DNA of 64,000 bases from Rotaria sordida (taxonomy: Eukaryota; Rotifera; Eurotatoria; Philodinida; Philodinidae): positions 124,001 to 188,000 of the forward strand of contig CAJNOL010000050.1 in the NCBI GenBank assembly GCA_905250125.1. The letters are read 5' to 3'. Positions within the stretch are counted from its first letter, which is position 1; every line of letters begins with the position of its first letter. This document shows, in pieces, positions 24,271 to 35,428 of the stretch. A program made the translations under genes and the position numbers. Under the pieces are notes generated by a model. The model did no database searches. It was not told the DNA's origin and saw only the letters and a program-made list of their open reading frames with translations.

Positions 24271-24945
24271 ATGGAAGAAAAATTTTTTCCTACTCGTGCC
24301 CTTTTCTGGTCATTTTGGGCCAACATTATATTTACTTTTGGTATGATTGGTTATTTTTTAATGGATGGATTGGATTATGTGTATCCAAATACTCTCAATT
24401 CATCGTTATCTGCTATTATCTATGTTATTCTTGCAGGTGTATTCGTAATTGATTGTACTTTACAATTAATAGTAGTTTACAATATTGATCGTAATATTGA
24501 TCGATATATTTTTATGGTCGTCTCTTGTATATTTGATAAAGTTGGAAGTCACGCTTATCTTCTTGGCGCATTATTCACAGCGACAAATTTCACAAGTACA
24601 AATACAGTTTTAATATTTAATAGAATTGGTGTTGGTAGTTTTGCAATTGGTGCCGCAATAAATATGATAGTTCCTGGATCGAGTATTTTATATTCTTGGG
24701 CTAATACTCTAAACTTGTTAGGATCATTACTGTATGTATTAGCAATAATTATTATTCGTGTACCATTAACACAAATTATTGTTATTCTTGGTGATTTTAT
24801 TTATATTATTGATGCAATTTTATATATGATATGTTGGTTTTCTGATCGACGATTAGCTATGAAGCAAGGAGAACAGATCTTATTACTGAATAAAGAATCA
24901 AAGACTTCGAGTTCTAACAGTGAAATGATTCGACAAAAGAAATGA
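24271..24945 (+). CDS. Single-exon multi-pass membrane protein, family unknown
   Basis: An intronless 224-residue frame from ATG 24271. It has about six hydrophobic segments (roughly residues 13-31, 42-68, 80-100, 116-136, 142-162 and 164-190) separated by short loops. The short N-terminus is MEEKFFPTRAL, and the polar C-terminal tail is rich in Ser and Lys (KESKTSSSN...RQKK). Codon use matches the other genes. Aromatic and Asp residues at helix edges (FLMDGLDYVYP, FVIDCTLQL, ILGDFIYIIDAILYMI) give an internally repetitive look, perhaps of paired helices. It has no signature that I recognise as a transporter, GPCR or channel. It stands alone, more than 2.4 kb from the next gene on either side, and absence of introns is unusual in this window. 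Confidence 0.7.
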   Translation: MEEKFFPTRALFWSFWANIIFTFGMIGYFLMDGLDYVYPNTLNSSLSAIIYVILAGVFVIDCTLQLIVVYNIDRNIDRYIFMVVSCIFDKVGSHAYLLGALFTATNFTSTNTVLIFNRIGVGSFAIGAAINMIVPGSSILYSWANTLNLLGSLLYVLAIIIIRVPLTQIIVILGDFIYIIDAILYMICWFSDRRLAMKQGEQILLLNKESKTSSSNSEMIRQKK

Positions 24946-27390
24946 TCATATTTCATCCTTGTCTTGTTTTCCAATGTATTTTATTTAAATTTTCTGCCTT
25001 TGTAATGAATGAATACAGATAAAAGTACAAACAATGATTGATTCAATGTGTAAAGTATGTTTAATAAGTTGTGATTCTATTAAACAATATTCTTTTCTTA
25101 TATATTTTCACACAAATTCGAAGTTAATATTGACAACTAAATGCATTACATGTCTAGATAATACTCTAGATTAGAATTTCAGCTTGTTAAGTATTATTAT
25201 TATTGTTATTGTAGAGATCTGAGTAGCAACAAAATCACAAAAATTTCCAATTAAAACGTACAAATTGATTATATGAAAAATAAAATGACTGTCATACAGC
25301 TTGAATGGTTTCGTGGATAACTACTGTTTTTCTGAATCAAGTTGCAACTCGTGTTTTTTTCTTAACTAAGTAAAACTAAACCCATTGAGAATTTTGAATA
25401 TTGCATATGAAATTGTATATGAAATGCCTCATAGAAAAAATAACTTATATTCATTTTAGTAAGTGATAAATTAAAATCGGAAGAAGATATATAAACATTG
25501 ATATACAATTTGTTATTATTTTTCTTTAAAAAACTTTGATTTATAAATTTTTCTCCAAATAAAAGTTTTTATATAGCATCACTAAATAAAACATGCCAGA
25601 TAATTCTAAAAGTAATTCAAAAATTTTTATAATTATGACATTATTTGTATCTCTGTAACAATAATATGTAGAGAAATAAAATTCTAACATAGAGTAGATC
25701 TAGAGCAGTGATGCATCTACTATGCATATTAACTTTTACCGATATGAAAACATAGGAGAAATAAATATTTCTTGAGAAAATCAAAGTTTATTTTATTAGC
25801 TTTCTATTTATCAAACTAAAACTCATGGTTTTGATAACACTCAAGTTATGGAATTAAATTGCTTTGAATTACTAGAGATGTTTTTCGTCTACAACATCAA
25901 GTACGATTGCAAATGGTGATTCATCAATATTCTTTTAAGAAAAGTTATCTTGAATCCATTTACAAAGTTCAGAGTTAAATCAATTCTTTTATTTTTAATA
26001 AATTCTCAAATAAATATAAAATGGTTTCAATATGTAATTTCTTGAAGTTGTTTATTACGATACTTGAAAAAACATTTCAAAAGTTAGCATCTAACTCATT
26101 CGTTAGTAATGGGACTTCGCGAAATTAACGTATATCTCTAGATAGTGAACTTTTCTTGAGCTAATTCTTACGTGTCATACATATCTAAAGTTACTTTAAA
26201 TAGCTTGAAAAAAACCAGCCTGAACGATCGTTCTTCAGAAGAGTTATCATTGAAAAACTACCAAGACGATGTCAATGAATACGAGTAGAGAATACGAAAA
26301 TCCTCAAGTAATTGAATGAGAAATAGAAATATCAATTCTAAATGATGCAAGTCTTTCTTAGTGATTTTGAGATGATAGCAGAACAAAAATTTTCGTTCCA
26401 AAAGATGACAAGATCTCTGGAGAATTGATTTTTGGAATCCGATCTCACTGAAAATTCCATCATATATGTAGTTCATAGTATAGAATCTATCCTGTAATTT
26501 TGATACTTTTTTGACATAAGGTAATAGAGATATTCATTAGTTAATTTTAATGAGCTGTTAACTGAAAGAGCTAGGATTTTTACATATATTTTTAGTTAAA
26601 GAACTCATCCAAAAAAATAACTTTTATAAAGAATCAAAGCCAAATGAAAGATGGTCACGTCCTGTTTTGGTTCATATACGGAAGTTTCTCACTGCTATGT
26701 TTAGTTTCGATGGAATACAATGACAATAATTCATACCTGATGTTGAACTCTTTATTTAGTACGATCAAAAATTATTTTAACTAACATTTCTTTCACATAC
26801 CGTAAACAGATACTCTTTCGTCCTTGTCTTATTCTTTAATTACACCAACTTCGACCATCTTCAAATCATACAAAGATGAAAATCAATGTTGATTAGTTTT
26901 TTTTTGTTTTGTTCAATAGGTAGGTGTGTAAAGTTTTGATTTTTCTTACTTTTGACGTTTGTTAATCAATAATCATATTATGAAAGAATAATACAAAGTA
27001 TTTAAAATATAATATTTATATTGAATTTTCAAATGTTTTAGAAGATTAAATATAACACAGTATCGGTAGAAATGTCACTCGTTCGCGAAAAAATCCCTTC
27101 CATTTAAACAAACAATTCAACACAAAGGTAAATTATATCAGTAACAGTAACAACTATTAAAGCAAACAAAAATATATATTCGACTTAGCAATAAATATTA
27201 GAAATGGAATAGAAGAAAGAATGATTATTACATATCTATGTAATTATATATATATATATATGAAGCGAGCGAGCGAGCGAGTGAGACAAAAGTAATGAAT
27301 GAATATGGTTCATACACGTACATTTGCAAATACGTTGCGTTATTTGTTTAAATTCTTGATAAAGCTAGTTTATAGATATTTTTGTCAAGT
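24946..27390. other. Intergenic, 2.4 kb
   Basis: AT-rich, no gene recognised. Near 27248-27290 there is a TA microsatellite followed by a short GAGC/GAGT tandem (gcgagcgagcgagcgagtgag). The motif GGAAGTTTCTCACT near 26685 recurs inverted near 31350, hinting at a dispersed repeat family, but copies are too short to define it. Confidence 0.45.
27248..27287. repeat. Microsatellite: (TA)n then (GAGC)n
   Basis: An alternating TA run is followed directly by about five GAGC/GAGT units, located just 3' of the RAB33 stop codon. Confidence 0.8.
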
Positions 27391-28403
27391 TTAGCATGTA
27401 CAATAATTCGGATCGTTAGATGATGTAGGTGATGATGTTATTGAAACATTACGATGTGCATATAATTTTGGTTGTGACATAAGTGGTTTTGAATGTTTAA
27501 GTTTATGTGCAATTAACATAAATATTGAATTGACATGATCTTGATGTTCATCTGCTTTAGCTGATGTTTCAAATAATGGCATATTATGAACATCCTAGAG
27601 AAAATAAAAATATTTGATAAATTCTTTAGAATTTTTAATATATAAATATATATACAGCAAATCGTTGAGCAACATTATTAGGTACGACAACTTCATCAGT
27701 TGGTACATCACATTTATTGCCAACTAAAACACGTGGTAAATCTTGATCGAGTACATGTTTATCACATTCACTAATCCATCCAGGAAGATTTTCAAATGAA
27801 GCCAAATTAGTAACATCATAAACATAGAGAATAGCATGAACATTTCGATAGTAATGATTGATCATTGATCGACGAAATCTCTCTATTTAAGATTATAATG
27901 AAAAATTTCATCAAATATTTAAAATAAATAGATAATCAAACTTAAGAAAAAAAGAAAAAGAAAAGCCTTTTTGTTTTATTTTTATAAACTTACCTTGTCC
28001 AGCTGTATCCCAAATTTGAAGCTAAAGAAAAAGATCAATGATTATTAATTAATGAATATATATTATTTTCATTTATAAATATACTTTAAATACTTCACCA
28101 TCAATTTCCAATGTTTTTTCTCGAAAATCCACACCTAACAAAAAGTGAAGTAAATATGTATTATTAATGATACATCACAATATCTTACCAATAGTTGCTT
28201 CAGTTTTTTCAGGAAATTTTCCTGAACAAAATCGATATGTCAAACATGTTTTGCCTGAAATTGAATATAAAATATCATTTTTAAACAATCTCAATATTCA
28301 TACCAACGTGTGAGTCTCCAATAACAATAATTTTAAATATTCTTTTGGGCCGTTCATGATCTCCAAAAACGGTTGTATCAGGTGGAGCAATAGATTCTGT
28401 CAT
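27391..28403 (-). CDS. RAB33: RAB33-type small GTPase
   Basis: Six exons (28304-28403, 28189-28254, 28085-28134, 27994-28021, 27656-27882 and 27391-27594) encode 224 residues. All GTPase motifs are present: P-loop GDSHVGKT (residues 29-36), switch I TEATIGVDF, switch II WDTAGQERFR, guanine-binding NKCD and ETSAK. The sequence ends CTC, a CxC geranylgeranylation signal. Segments [25 protein letters not shown] and [14 protein letters not shown] are characteristic of RAB33A/B, Golgi Rabs that regulate retrograde traffic and, for RAB33B, autophagosome formation through ATG16L. The catalytic Gln of switch II is kept. The next gene upstream is the Kelch gene, same strand, 283 bp away. Confidence 0.95.
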
Positions 28404-28686
28404 ATTTTATCTACGAAAGAAAATCCTATTTATATTTATCATCATTTTTAATACAAAAAAAAAACCTGTAACGAAAAAGAAAAGAAAGAAAAAAAGGAAC
28501 CAAATTCAATGATAGCCAATACACTTATATCTATTTATATATAAATTTAATAAATATGAGATCGAAAGTCAGAATTCTAACACAAGAAGAAAAAAAAGAA
28601 ATAGAAAAAAAACGATGCTACATCTATGAAATAGAATCAAAGAACCATAAAAATGGACACACATATTTTGAGCTAATAAAAATGTC

Positions 28687-31600
28687 CTATGAAAGAACAA
28701 GACGACTTAATTGATGACAACTAGCTGAGACATCTTTGTTTCGTTTAGCAAATGATGTGGGTGACGATAAAGTATAAGAACTTGTAGTAAGCAAAGATAA
28801 TGATGAAAATGAGGATGATGATGATGATGATATTGGTAATGATGATTGATGAATAGAATTAGGAACATGAATAAGACAAGCACCGGCTCTTTTTGTTCCC
28901 AACGATGGACACTAAAATATATATTTAATATTTATTTGTATTAAATAACAATAAAAGTATTGTTTTTTTCTTTTTTTTTTACTTTCGTCCATTTATCTAT
29001 CTCTGGATCATATTTTTCAACTTCATCAAGTACTTTTCCATCAAAACCACCAACAATATATAATTTATCACTAACTGCAGCAATAGCTAAAGCTTCTTTA
29101 GGTCGATTTAATGAAGTAATTAATGTCCATTGATCACATCTTGGATCATAACGTTCACCATCATCATGACGAACAGTACATTTATTTGTTGCCGATGATT
29201 CATGACCACCTATCGCAAATAAAAATCCATTACAAGCAACTACAGCTACACCTCCACGACGTTTCTGCATTGGTGCACACGGTGACCAACGATTAGTATG
29301 TGGATCATAAAATTCAGCTTCACGAAGACCTGCAGCACCATCTCGACCTCCAACAGCATAAATTCTTCAAAATAAAAAAAAACCGAAAAGATAATATTTA
29401 CTTAATAAAAAAAAATTCAAATATAATCGGATTTTATTTTACAAAAATCCAATTATAATAGAAGTATTTTTCAATCGATGATTTAAATCTTACCGATTTT
29501 CAAGTACAGTAACACCAAGTGAACATCGTACATTAGCCATTGATGCAACATATGACCATACACAAGTTTCTGGATCAAAACGTTCAACTGTATTAAGAAA
29601 ACTCCATCCATCATGACCACCAATAGCATATAATGGTCCACCAATACATCCAACACCTAAACCGTGACGATTAGTAAGCATGGGTGGTCCAACATTCCAT
29701 GTTTTCTTTTGAAAATCAAATATTTCTATACTATTTAATCTATAGAAGAACAAACAAACAAGACAGTATATATTTATTATAATATACATGAAAATTTACT
29801 GACGTTTTGAGACCATCTCGTCCTCCGCATACATATAATTTTTTATTCAAGATAACACAAGCAAATTGCCAACGACGAGTATTCAAATGACCATCAGGTT
29901 GCCAAGAACGAGTTCGAAAATCGTATCGTTCAATAGTCTGTGGACCTAATTTTAAACATACATATTCGTTTAATAAATCATTAAATCAATCACTTCATAT
30001 ATATTTTTTTTGTTTGTTTGTTTTACCTTTAGCACTATCCATTCCACCAAGACAATATAGAGAGCCAAGTGTAGCTTTTCTTGGTTTAGTTCTTATTGAT
30101 TGCATTGACGAACGTTTTTCAGGCGCTAAATGATAACGCATTGTCTCAACAATAAGCATCTGACATAAAGAATCATCTTTAAAAATTTGATTCGTATCAA
30201 TATAATCTGTTAGATACTATTTCAAAAAAGCAAAAATGAATAATTAATTTATTAGAAACAAAAAAAAAATATATATATTAAAATTATACTTTTTTATCAA
30301 TTAAAGGTAATCTTATTAAACCAAATAATTGTGCTAAACGATCAGTTTGTCGTTTTTTATCATAAACAATCCAAGAAAGGAATGCTTCAAAAACAATTTC
30401 TTCTGATTGCACATTGATATCACCTAAGATATAAAATATATATATTTATAAAATCTTGCTTAGCATCTGTTTTTTTACATTGTTGATAAGAAAGAGATCA
30501 AATTCAAAAAGAAAAAAAAAACTTCTTACACGATGGTTGACACTTCACAATCATCAACATTAAGAAAAAAAAATCAAATGACGTCATTTTCCCCAATCTT
30601 GGAGTAAAAAGAATGTCAATAACATTATTTATTTTTACATTTATATCGTCACAAACAAATGATATTTCGTTCAATTTTCTTTCAAAAGATACCCTCATTG
30701 AATTCTATACAAAATCAGAAGTAAAAATATTCTTGACATTTGAAAACTTGTACGATGGTATCATTTCTCATGACAACATACTTTCAAAAGGTTTGTTATT
30801 CTTGAAATAGTAGAATGCTGCATCATCAGACAAATATTTACTTCAAGGATTGCAAAACCAGAGACATAACTTCGACAGTAGAGAGGCAAAGGACACAGAA
30901 TAATTGAGTCCCTGAATAGAGATATGCAGGGTAGAGGAAGGATTAGAAAACTTTTCTGACAATGGAAGGTTTTGTGCTATTAGAGAACAAATTAGATATA
31001 TTCAGGTCAAATTAAAGCTCTATTACAGTGTATGTAAGATATTCGCACGTCAAAATTTTAACACTATTTATTTGTTTCTCTTTCATGACAGTTGGATAGA
31101 AATCGTCAATTTGCATTAATTACATTTCAAACTTAGAAATTTATAAAAATTAATGAAAAAAAGTTTAAGGTACCATTATCTTCAAAAATAAAGAAAATAG
31201 ACCAAAAAAAACCTTCTGAATTTTATGAATAGCGTGGAAAGTTTGACTCGTGGGTATCTTGCATATACTCTAAATGCCTAAAAAATCCATTATCTCGCTG
31301 AGTGCACGCTATAGGCAACTCATATTTTAAATTTAATAGTTTGATAGTGAGAAACTTCCATTGTCAATCAGAGTACAGGGAACGAAAGAAAAAGCTTACT
31401 CTATATATGCATATCACAGAAAAAGGTGCACTATGTGAATGAAATTCAGAAGCAGGAGAGTGTCATCGCCGTCCTTCATAAGTTATGCCCTTGTCTAGAA
31501 CACCATCAGAACCAATCGATAGACATTTTCAGTTAGAGAATTGAACGGTGCATTAATGAAGAAAACATTCAAAACTTTATTTTATTTATTTAAGCAAAGA

Positions 31601-32729
31601 TATGTGCAAAATAATCAATGGTTCAATTTCTGGAATATTGAGACATGGCACCATCATGTAAGCTTTCACTTTTAGTCTTATAAAAAAAGAAATTATCAGA
31701 ACAAAGCAATAATAGAATTTTAAACTTTTATATTTAAATGAATTTATTTTTGATATTTTATTTTCTAATACTTTGTATTTTTATTTGAATATTTAATAAC
31801 AAAAGGTTACATTGTTCTTTCCTAATAATACTAAATATAGATAGTATGGGAAAAAACCCAAGGTCGATATTATGTCACAATCACCGATGAACTAATCTTG
31901 CGAGTACTTATTATATAAATAACAACACAGCAAAATAGACACTGACTAGAAAATTAACTTACCAGATGTCAAAAGTTGTTTAATTTCATCAAAAGATAAT
32001 TCAAAAAATTCATGATTATTTTGAATTACATTTGTGAAATGTTCCTTTCAAAACAAAAATTCAATTATAAAAATAATTTTCATTAAAAAAAAAAATTTAC
32101 AAGAATATAATTCCAAGAAGTTTGTGTTAATCCATGTAAATCATGTTGTAAAGCAAATTTATATATACCAAGACAATTTGATGGATGAAGTTGTTTTTCA
32201 ATATATTTACAACAACTTTCAATTATTTCTATTATATTAAACATATGTGCAGCACAAAGAACATTTGTAACATTATCTTGATGAATGTCAAGATGACCTA
32301 ATAAATATTTAAATAAAATTTCAAAAAGACAAGAAAATCCTTTATTCAAATAAACCTACCTTCATATGCATATAATATAAGTTTTTCAAATGCATCTGGA
32401 TCAACATCATTGATAATAATTTCACGTTGTTTTGTTTCAAGCATATTACTTTCAAACATAGCACGAAAATAATCAGATAAAGTTGCAATAACAAGACGAT
32501 GAGCTGCAATTCGTTGTTTTAGTTGTCCATGACCACAAATAAAAACAACATCACATAAAAAACCTTGCCGAAAATAGGATGCAATTTTTGAAACAGTACG
32601 TGATGCATGATCAGATATTGTCAAATGTTGTTGCTGTTGTTCGTCAGATCGATCAGACATTGTTGTTATCGATGAAATATAATCATCCGAATCAACAGTT
32701 GATGTAGGTGTACCAAAAGTAAATGCCAT
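28687..32729 (-). CDS. KLHL: Kelch-like BTB-BACK-Kelch protein, KLHL1/4/5 type
   Basis: Nine exons (32360-32729, 32101-32297, 31963-32044, 30290-30423, 30027-30216, 29804-29945, 29494-29739, 28983-29364 and 28687-28911) encode 655 residues. A BTB domain (about 55-165; LCDVVFICGHG, AAHRLVIATLSDYFRAMF) is followed by BACK (about 165-300; DDINVQ-type region GDINVQSEEIVFEAFLSW). Six kelch repeats follow (about 305-600; LYCLGGMD, LYVCGGRDGLKTLNSIE, LYAIGGHDGWSFLNTVE, IYAVGGRDG, LFAIGGHES, LYIVGGFDG). The GHDGWSFLNTVERFDP and CAPMQKRRGGV motifs match KLHL1/4/5. Such proteins usually act as substrate adaptors for CUL3 ubiquitin ligases and can bind actin. The C-terminal 55 residues are a Ser-rich extension. 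Intron 30424-31962 is 1.5 kb, far longer than the others. Confidence 0.93.
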
Positions 32730-33342
32730 AGTTTCTAATCGTTTATCTGAATATTAATTAGATATACAAAACTTTATCAGTCTTTATTTTCTTTTTAATA
32801 CATACCGTAATACTGACAAACACATTTTTTTTTCTTTCGTTATTAGCACCTTTTTATTTCTTTCTCCTATCTGACGTGTGACAACAAATCTACAAAAGAA
32901 ATTATGAAATCAAAAATACTAAAATGTTTAATATTTGTCACTTGCACATATATGTAAGAGAACACTTCTTTTTTGTTTTTTGTTTTAGAATCATTTTGTT
33001 TTGCTAGGAAAAAAAATCATAAAACACAGTCAGCAATGAAACATAACACACGCACATAAAAAGAAAAAAATATATTTTTTTTTTGTTGCCGTACTTTGGT
33101 ACCATCACAAATCATGACTAAGATAGACTTCTCTTCCTCTAATTATCGATGAATTCAATAATACAACAATTCAAATTAAATAGTCATCTTCTAATTTATA
33201 CTTGACAACCATCTAATGATCATTATCATGTAGCTGTACATCAATAATAGTAAGAATAAGAATTACAATCAGCGTAACGACAGTAGTAAAGAAAATAAAA
33301 GAAAAAAGAAAAAGAAACCAACAGATTAGAGTCTTATACAAA
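32730..33342. other. Intergenic between Kelch gene and Raw-like gene
   Basis: About 0.6 kb with poly-T/A runs. It holds the Kelch-gene promoter and the Raw-like 3' untranslated region. No other feature is visible. Confidence 0.45.
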
Positions 33343-35428
33343 CTAATTTTGTTGATCGAAACAAGCTAAAACCCCTTGCAAACTTTCATGACGTGAATGA
33401 AACAATGTTATTTTCTCTTTTCGTGCTAAATCTTCTAGATATTTTCTCGAGCGTTGAATATCACGTCGTTCACATGGTGATAATATATGTTCTGTATTTT
33501 CATCAATAGTTGATTGGAGATAAACAATTATTTTATGTTTACGTTCACCAATAAGAAATGCAAGTTCAGTAGCTAAGTGTGATAAACGTTCGCTACCATT
33601 AATTAAATAATATAATACACTTGATTGTTTGCATACATGCAGATCATTTAAAGAATCGCTTTGATCATTATCACGATAAGATTGTCGTTTTGTAAAAGTA
33701 AGATTAATTTTTTCAAATGCTGGTATTACCATTTTATTAACCCAATATTCATCATTTTCACCGGAAGCTATATATATATCGAACGTATAGTTTGACAATC
33801 GAGAAGAAGAAGAAGAGATAGGCGAAGGTGGTTCTAAAATAACTGGTTCTGGTGATGGAAAAAATATTGTTGTTGATGATGATGGTAAAGTAGCAGAAAG
33901 AAGAGTATTTTTGATAAAACGAAAAGGAAGTGTAAATAAAACCAAGAGTGATTGTGAAACAGATGAATCTGGTGGAGTTGAAGGACGTACAAAAGGTATA
34001 TAAGAATAAAAATTTGATATAAAATTATTCATCATAGAAGTTGGTGATTTATTATTTGATCTAATAGTTAGAAAAACAAGAAAAAAAATATTCGCAATAA
34101 TGAATCTATGAATTATTTTACCCTAGACAATTTTCTTCACGTTGTTGTTCTGTAGTAGCTTCAAATAATTCAGATGTTAATGATGATGATGATATGGATA
34201 AAGTACGATTGCTTGATGCAAGTGAACTATACCCATCATCATCACTTTCATTTGTTGAACATGATAATTGTGTTTTTGTGGAAATGGATGTTACACGATA
34301 TTGATGACGATCTGATAAATTAATTAATAAGAAGAAAGTTAAAAAAAAACTTGAAGATAATCAATATTAAATTATACTTGATTCAGATGAAGAACTCATA
34401 CGTCGCTGAAGAAGTTTTGAAGGAGCTGATGGTAATTCTGATTGGTACATTTGTCGATAAAAATCATCAGATGACTCAAAAGTTGTTTTGTTTGAAAGAG
34501 AACGGATAACAACAACTGATGATGACCGACAATTATTGACATCATTTGGTGACATTGTTAATGGCGAAAGAGGATCTAGAAAATGTAAAGAATATATATA
34601 TATATATAGAAGTTTTGATGTAGACGAAAGTATAAATTACCTCGTTGACCATTATCTTCTTTATTGTCATCGTTACACGCACTATGATTTATTACTGTAT
34701 GTTTAGTTGTTTCAAGTATATATGCAGCACATTGAAGAGCTAATCGAAGATCATCAAAAACTGGAATACTCATATTTTGAAGTAATGTACGTAGTGTTCG
34801 TCGAGCTTTACAAACATTTTCATAATCATCTTCAGTATCTTTTTCATGAATGTTAGTTTTTTGTTGAACAAATTTTGTATGGTTTTTATCTGGCATTGGA
34901 TTCATAACAACAATAATACTTCTTCCACGTGCCGCTAAATAACATACTTCAACAATTGATGCTAATGCTCGAGTATCATGATCAATAACAAAAAATAGAA
35001 GTGGAGCTAATTCTTTTGCACGATGTTCTATTTCAATAAGATCCGGTGTCCAATCAGTTACTTGTGGATTAAAAAAAGAAACTGAACGTGATTGAAAATA
35101 AGGTATAGCTTGGTCATGTCGCCATGTTGTAGGATTACATGAACCACCTAAAAAAACTTGATAATTTTGTTGTTGTTCTTGTTCTTGTTGAGAATGTTTT
35201 AATGGTTTTCGTACTCCTGAACATTTTATTACATCCATACCATAAACACGTTGGATAAGAAGAAACTGAAGAAATTGAAAAGCACGTTTAAATTTAAGGT
35301 TATTACAATTTGGTTTTTTTGATATATCATCAATTGTTAATGCCCGATTTAAAAACCGACATTCGCAAAGCGAAACCATATTTATAGTAATTTCAAATAA
35401 GTTCGACGAAATTTCATCACATGACAAT
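33343..35428 (-). CDS. raw: Raw/OLRN-1-like protein with two nucleoside 2-deoxyribosyltransferase-like domains
   Basis: Exons 34641-35428, 34378-34575, 34122-34311 and 33343-34060. From the ATG at 35379 this gives 614 residues. An acceptor site at 35429-35430 keeps the frame open further upstream, so a 5' exon may be missing. Domain 1 (about 73-215) has YQVFLGGSCNPTTWRHDQAI, VSFFNPQVTDW and SIVEVCYLAARGRSIIVV, the hallmarks of the nucleoside 2-deoxyribosyltransferase-like fold found in Drosophila Raw and C. elegans OLRN-1. A Ser-rich linker follows. A second, divergent copy (about 465-614; YTFDIYIASGENDEYWV, SSVLYYLINGSERLSHLATE, LSPCERRDIQRSRKYL) keeps the layout but lacks the FNPQ-like motif. 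Raw restrains JNK signalling in flies, and OLRN-1 acts in neuronal asymmetry; whether either domain is an active enzyme is unknown. Confidence 0.82.

Noticed and set aside
27248-27287. CRISPR-like or satellite array
   Set aside because: It is only a simple microsatellite, and the DNA is eukaryotic; no spaced repeats exist in the window.
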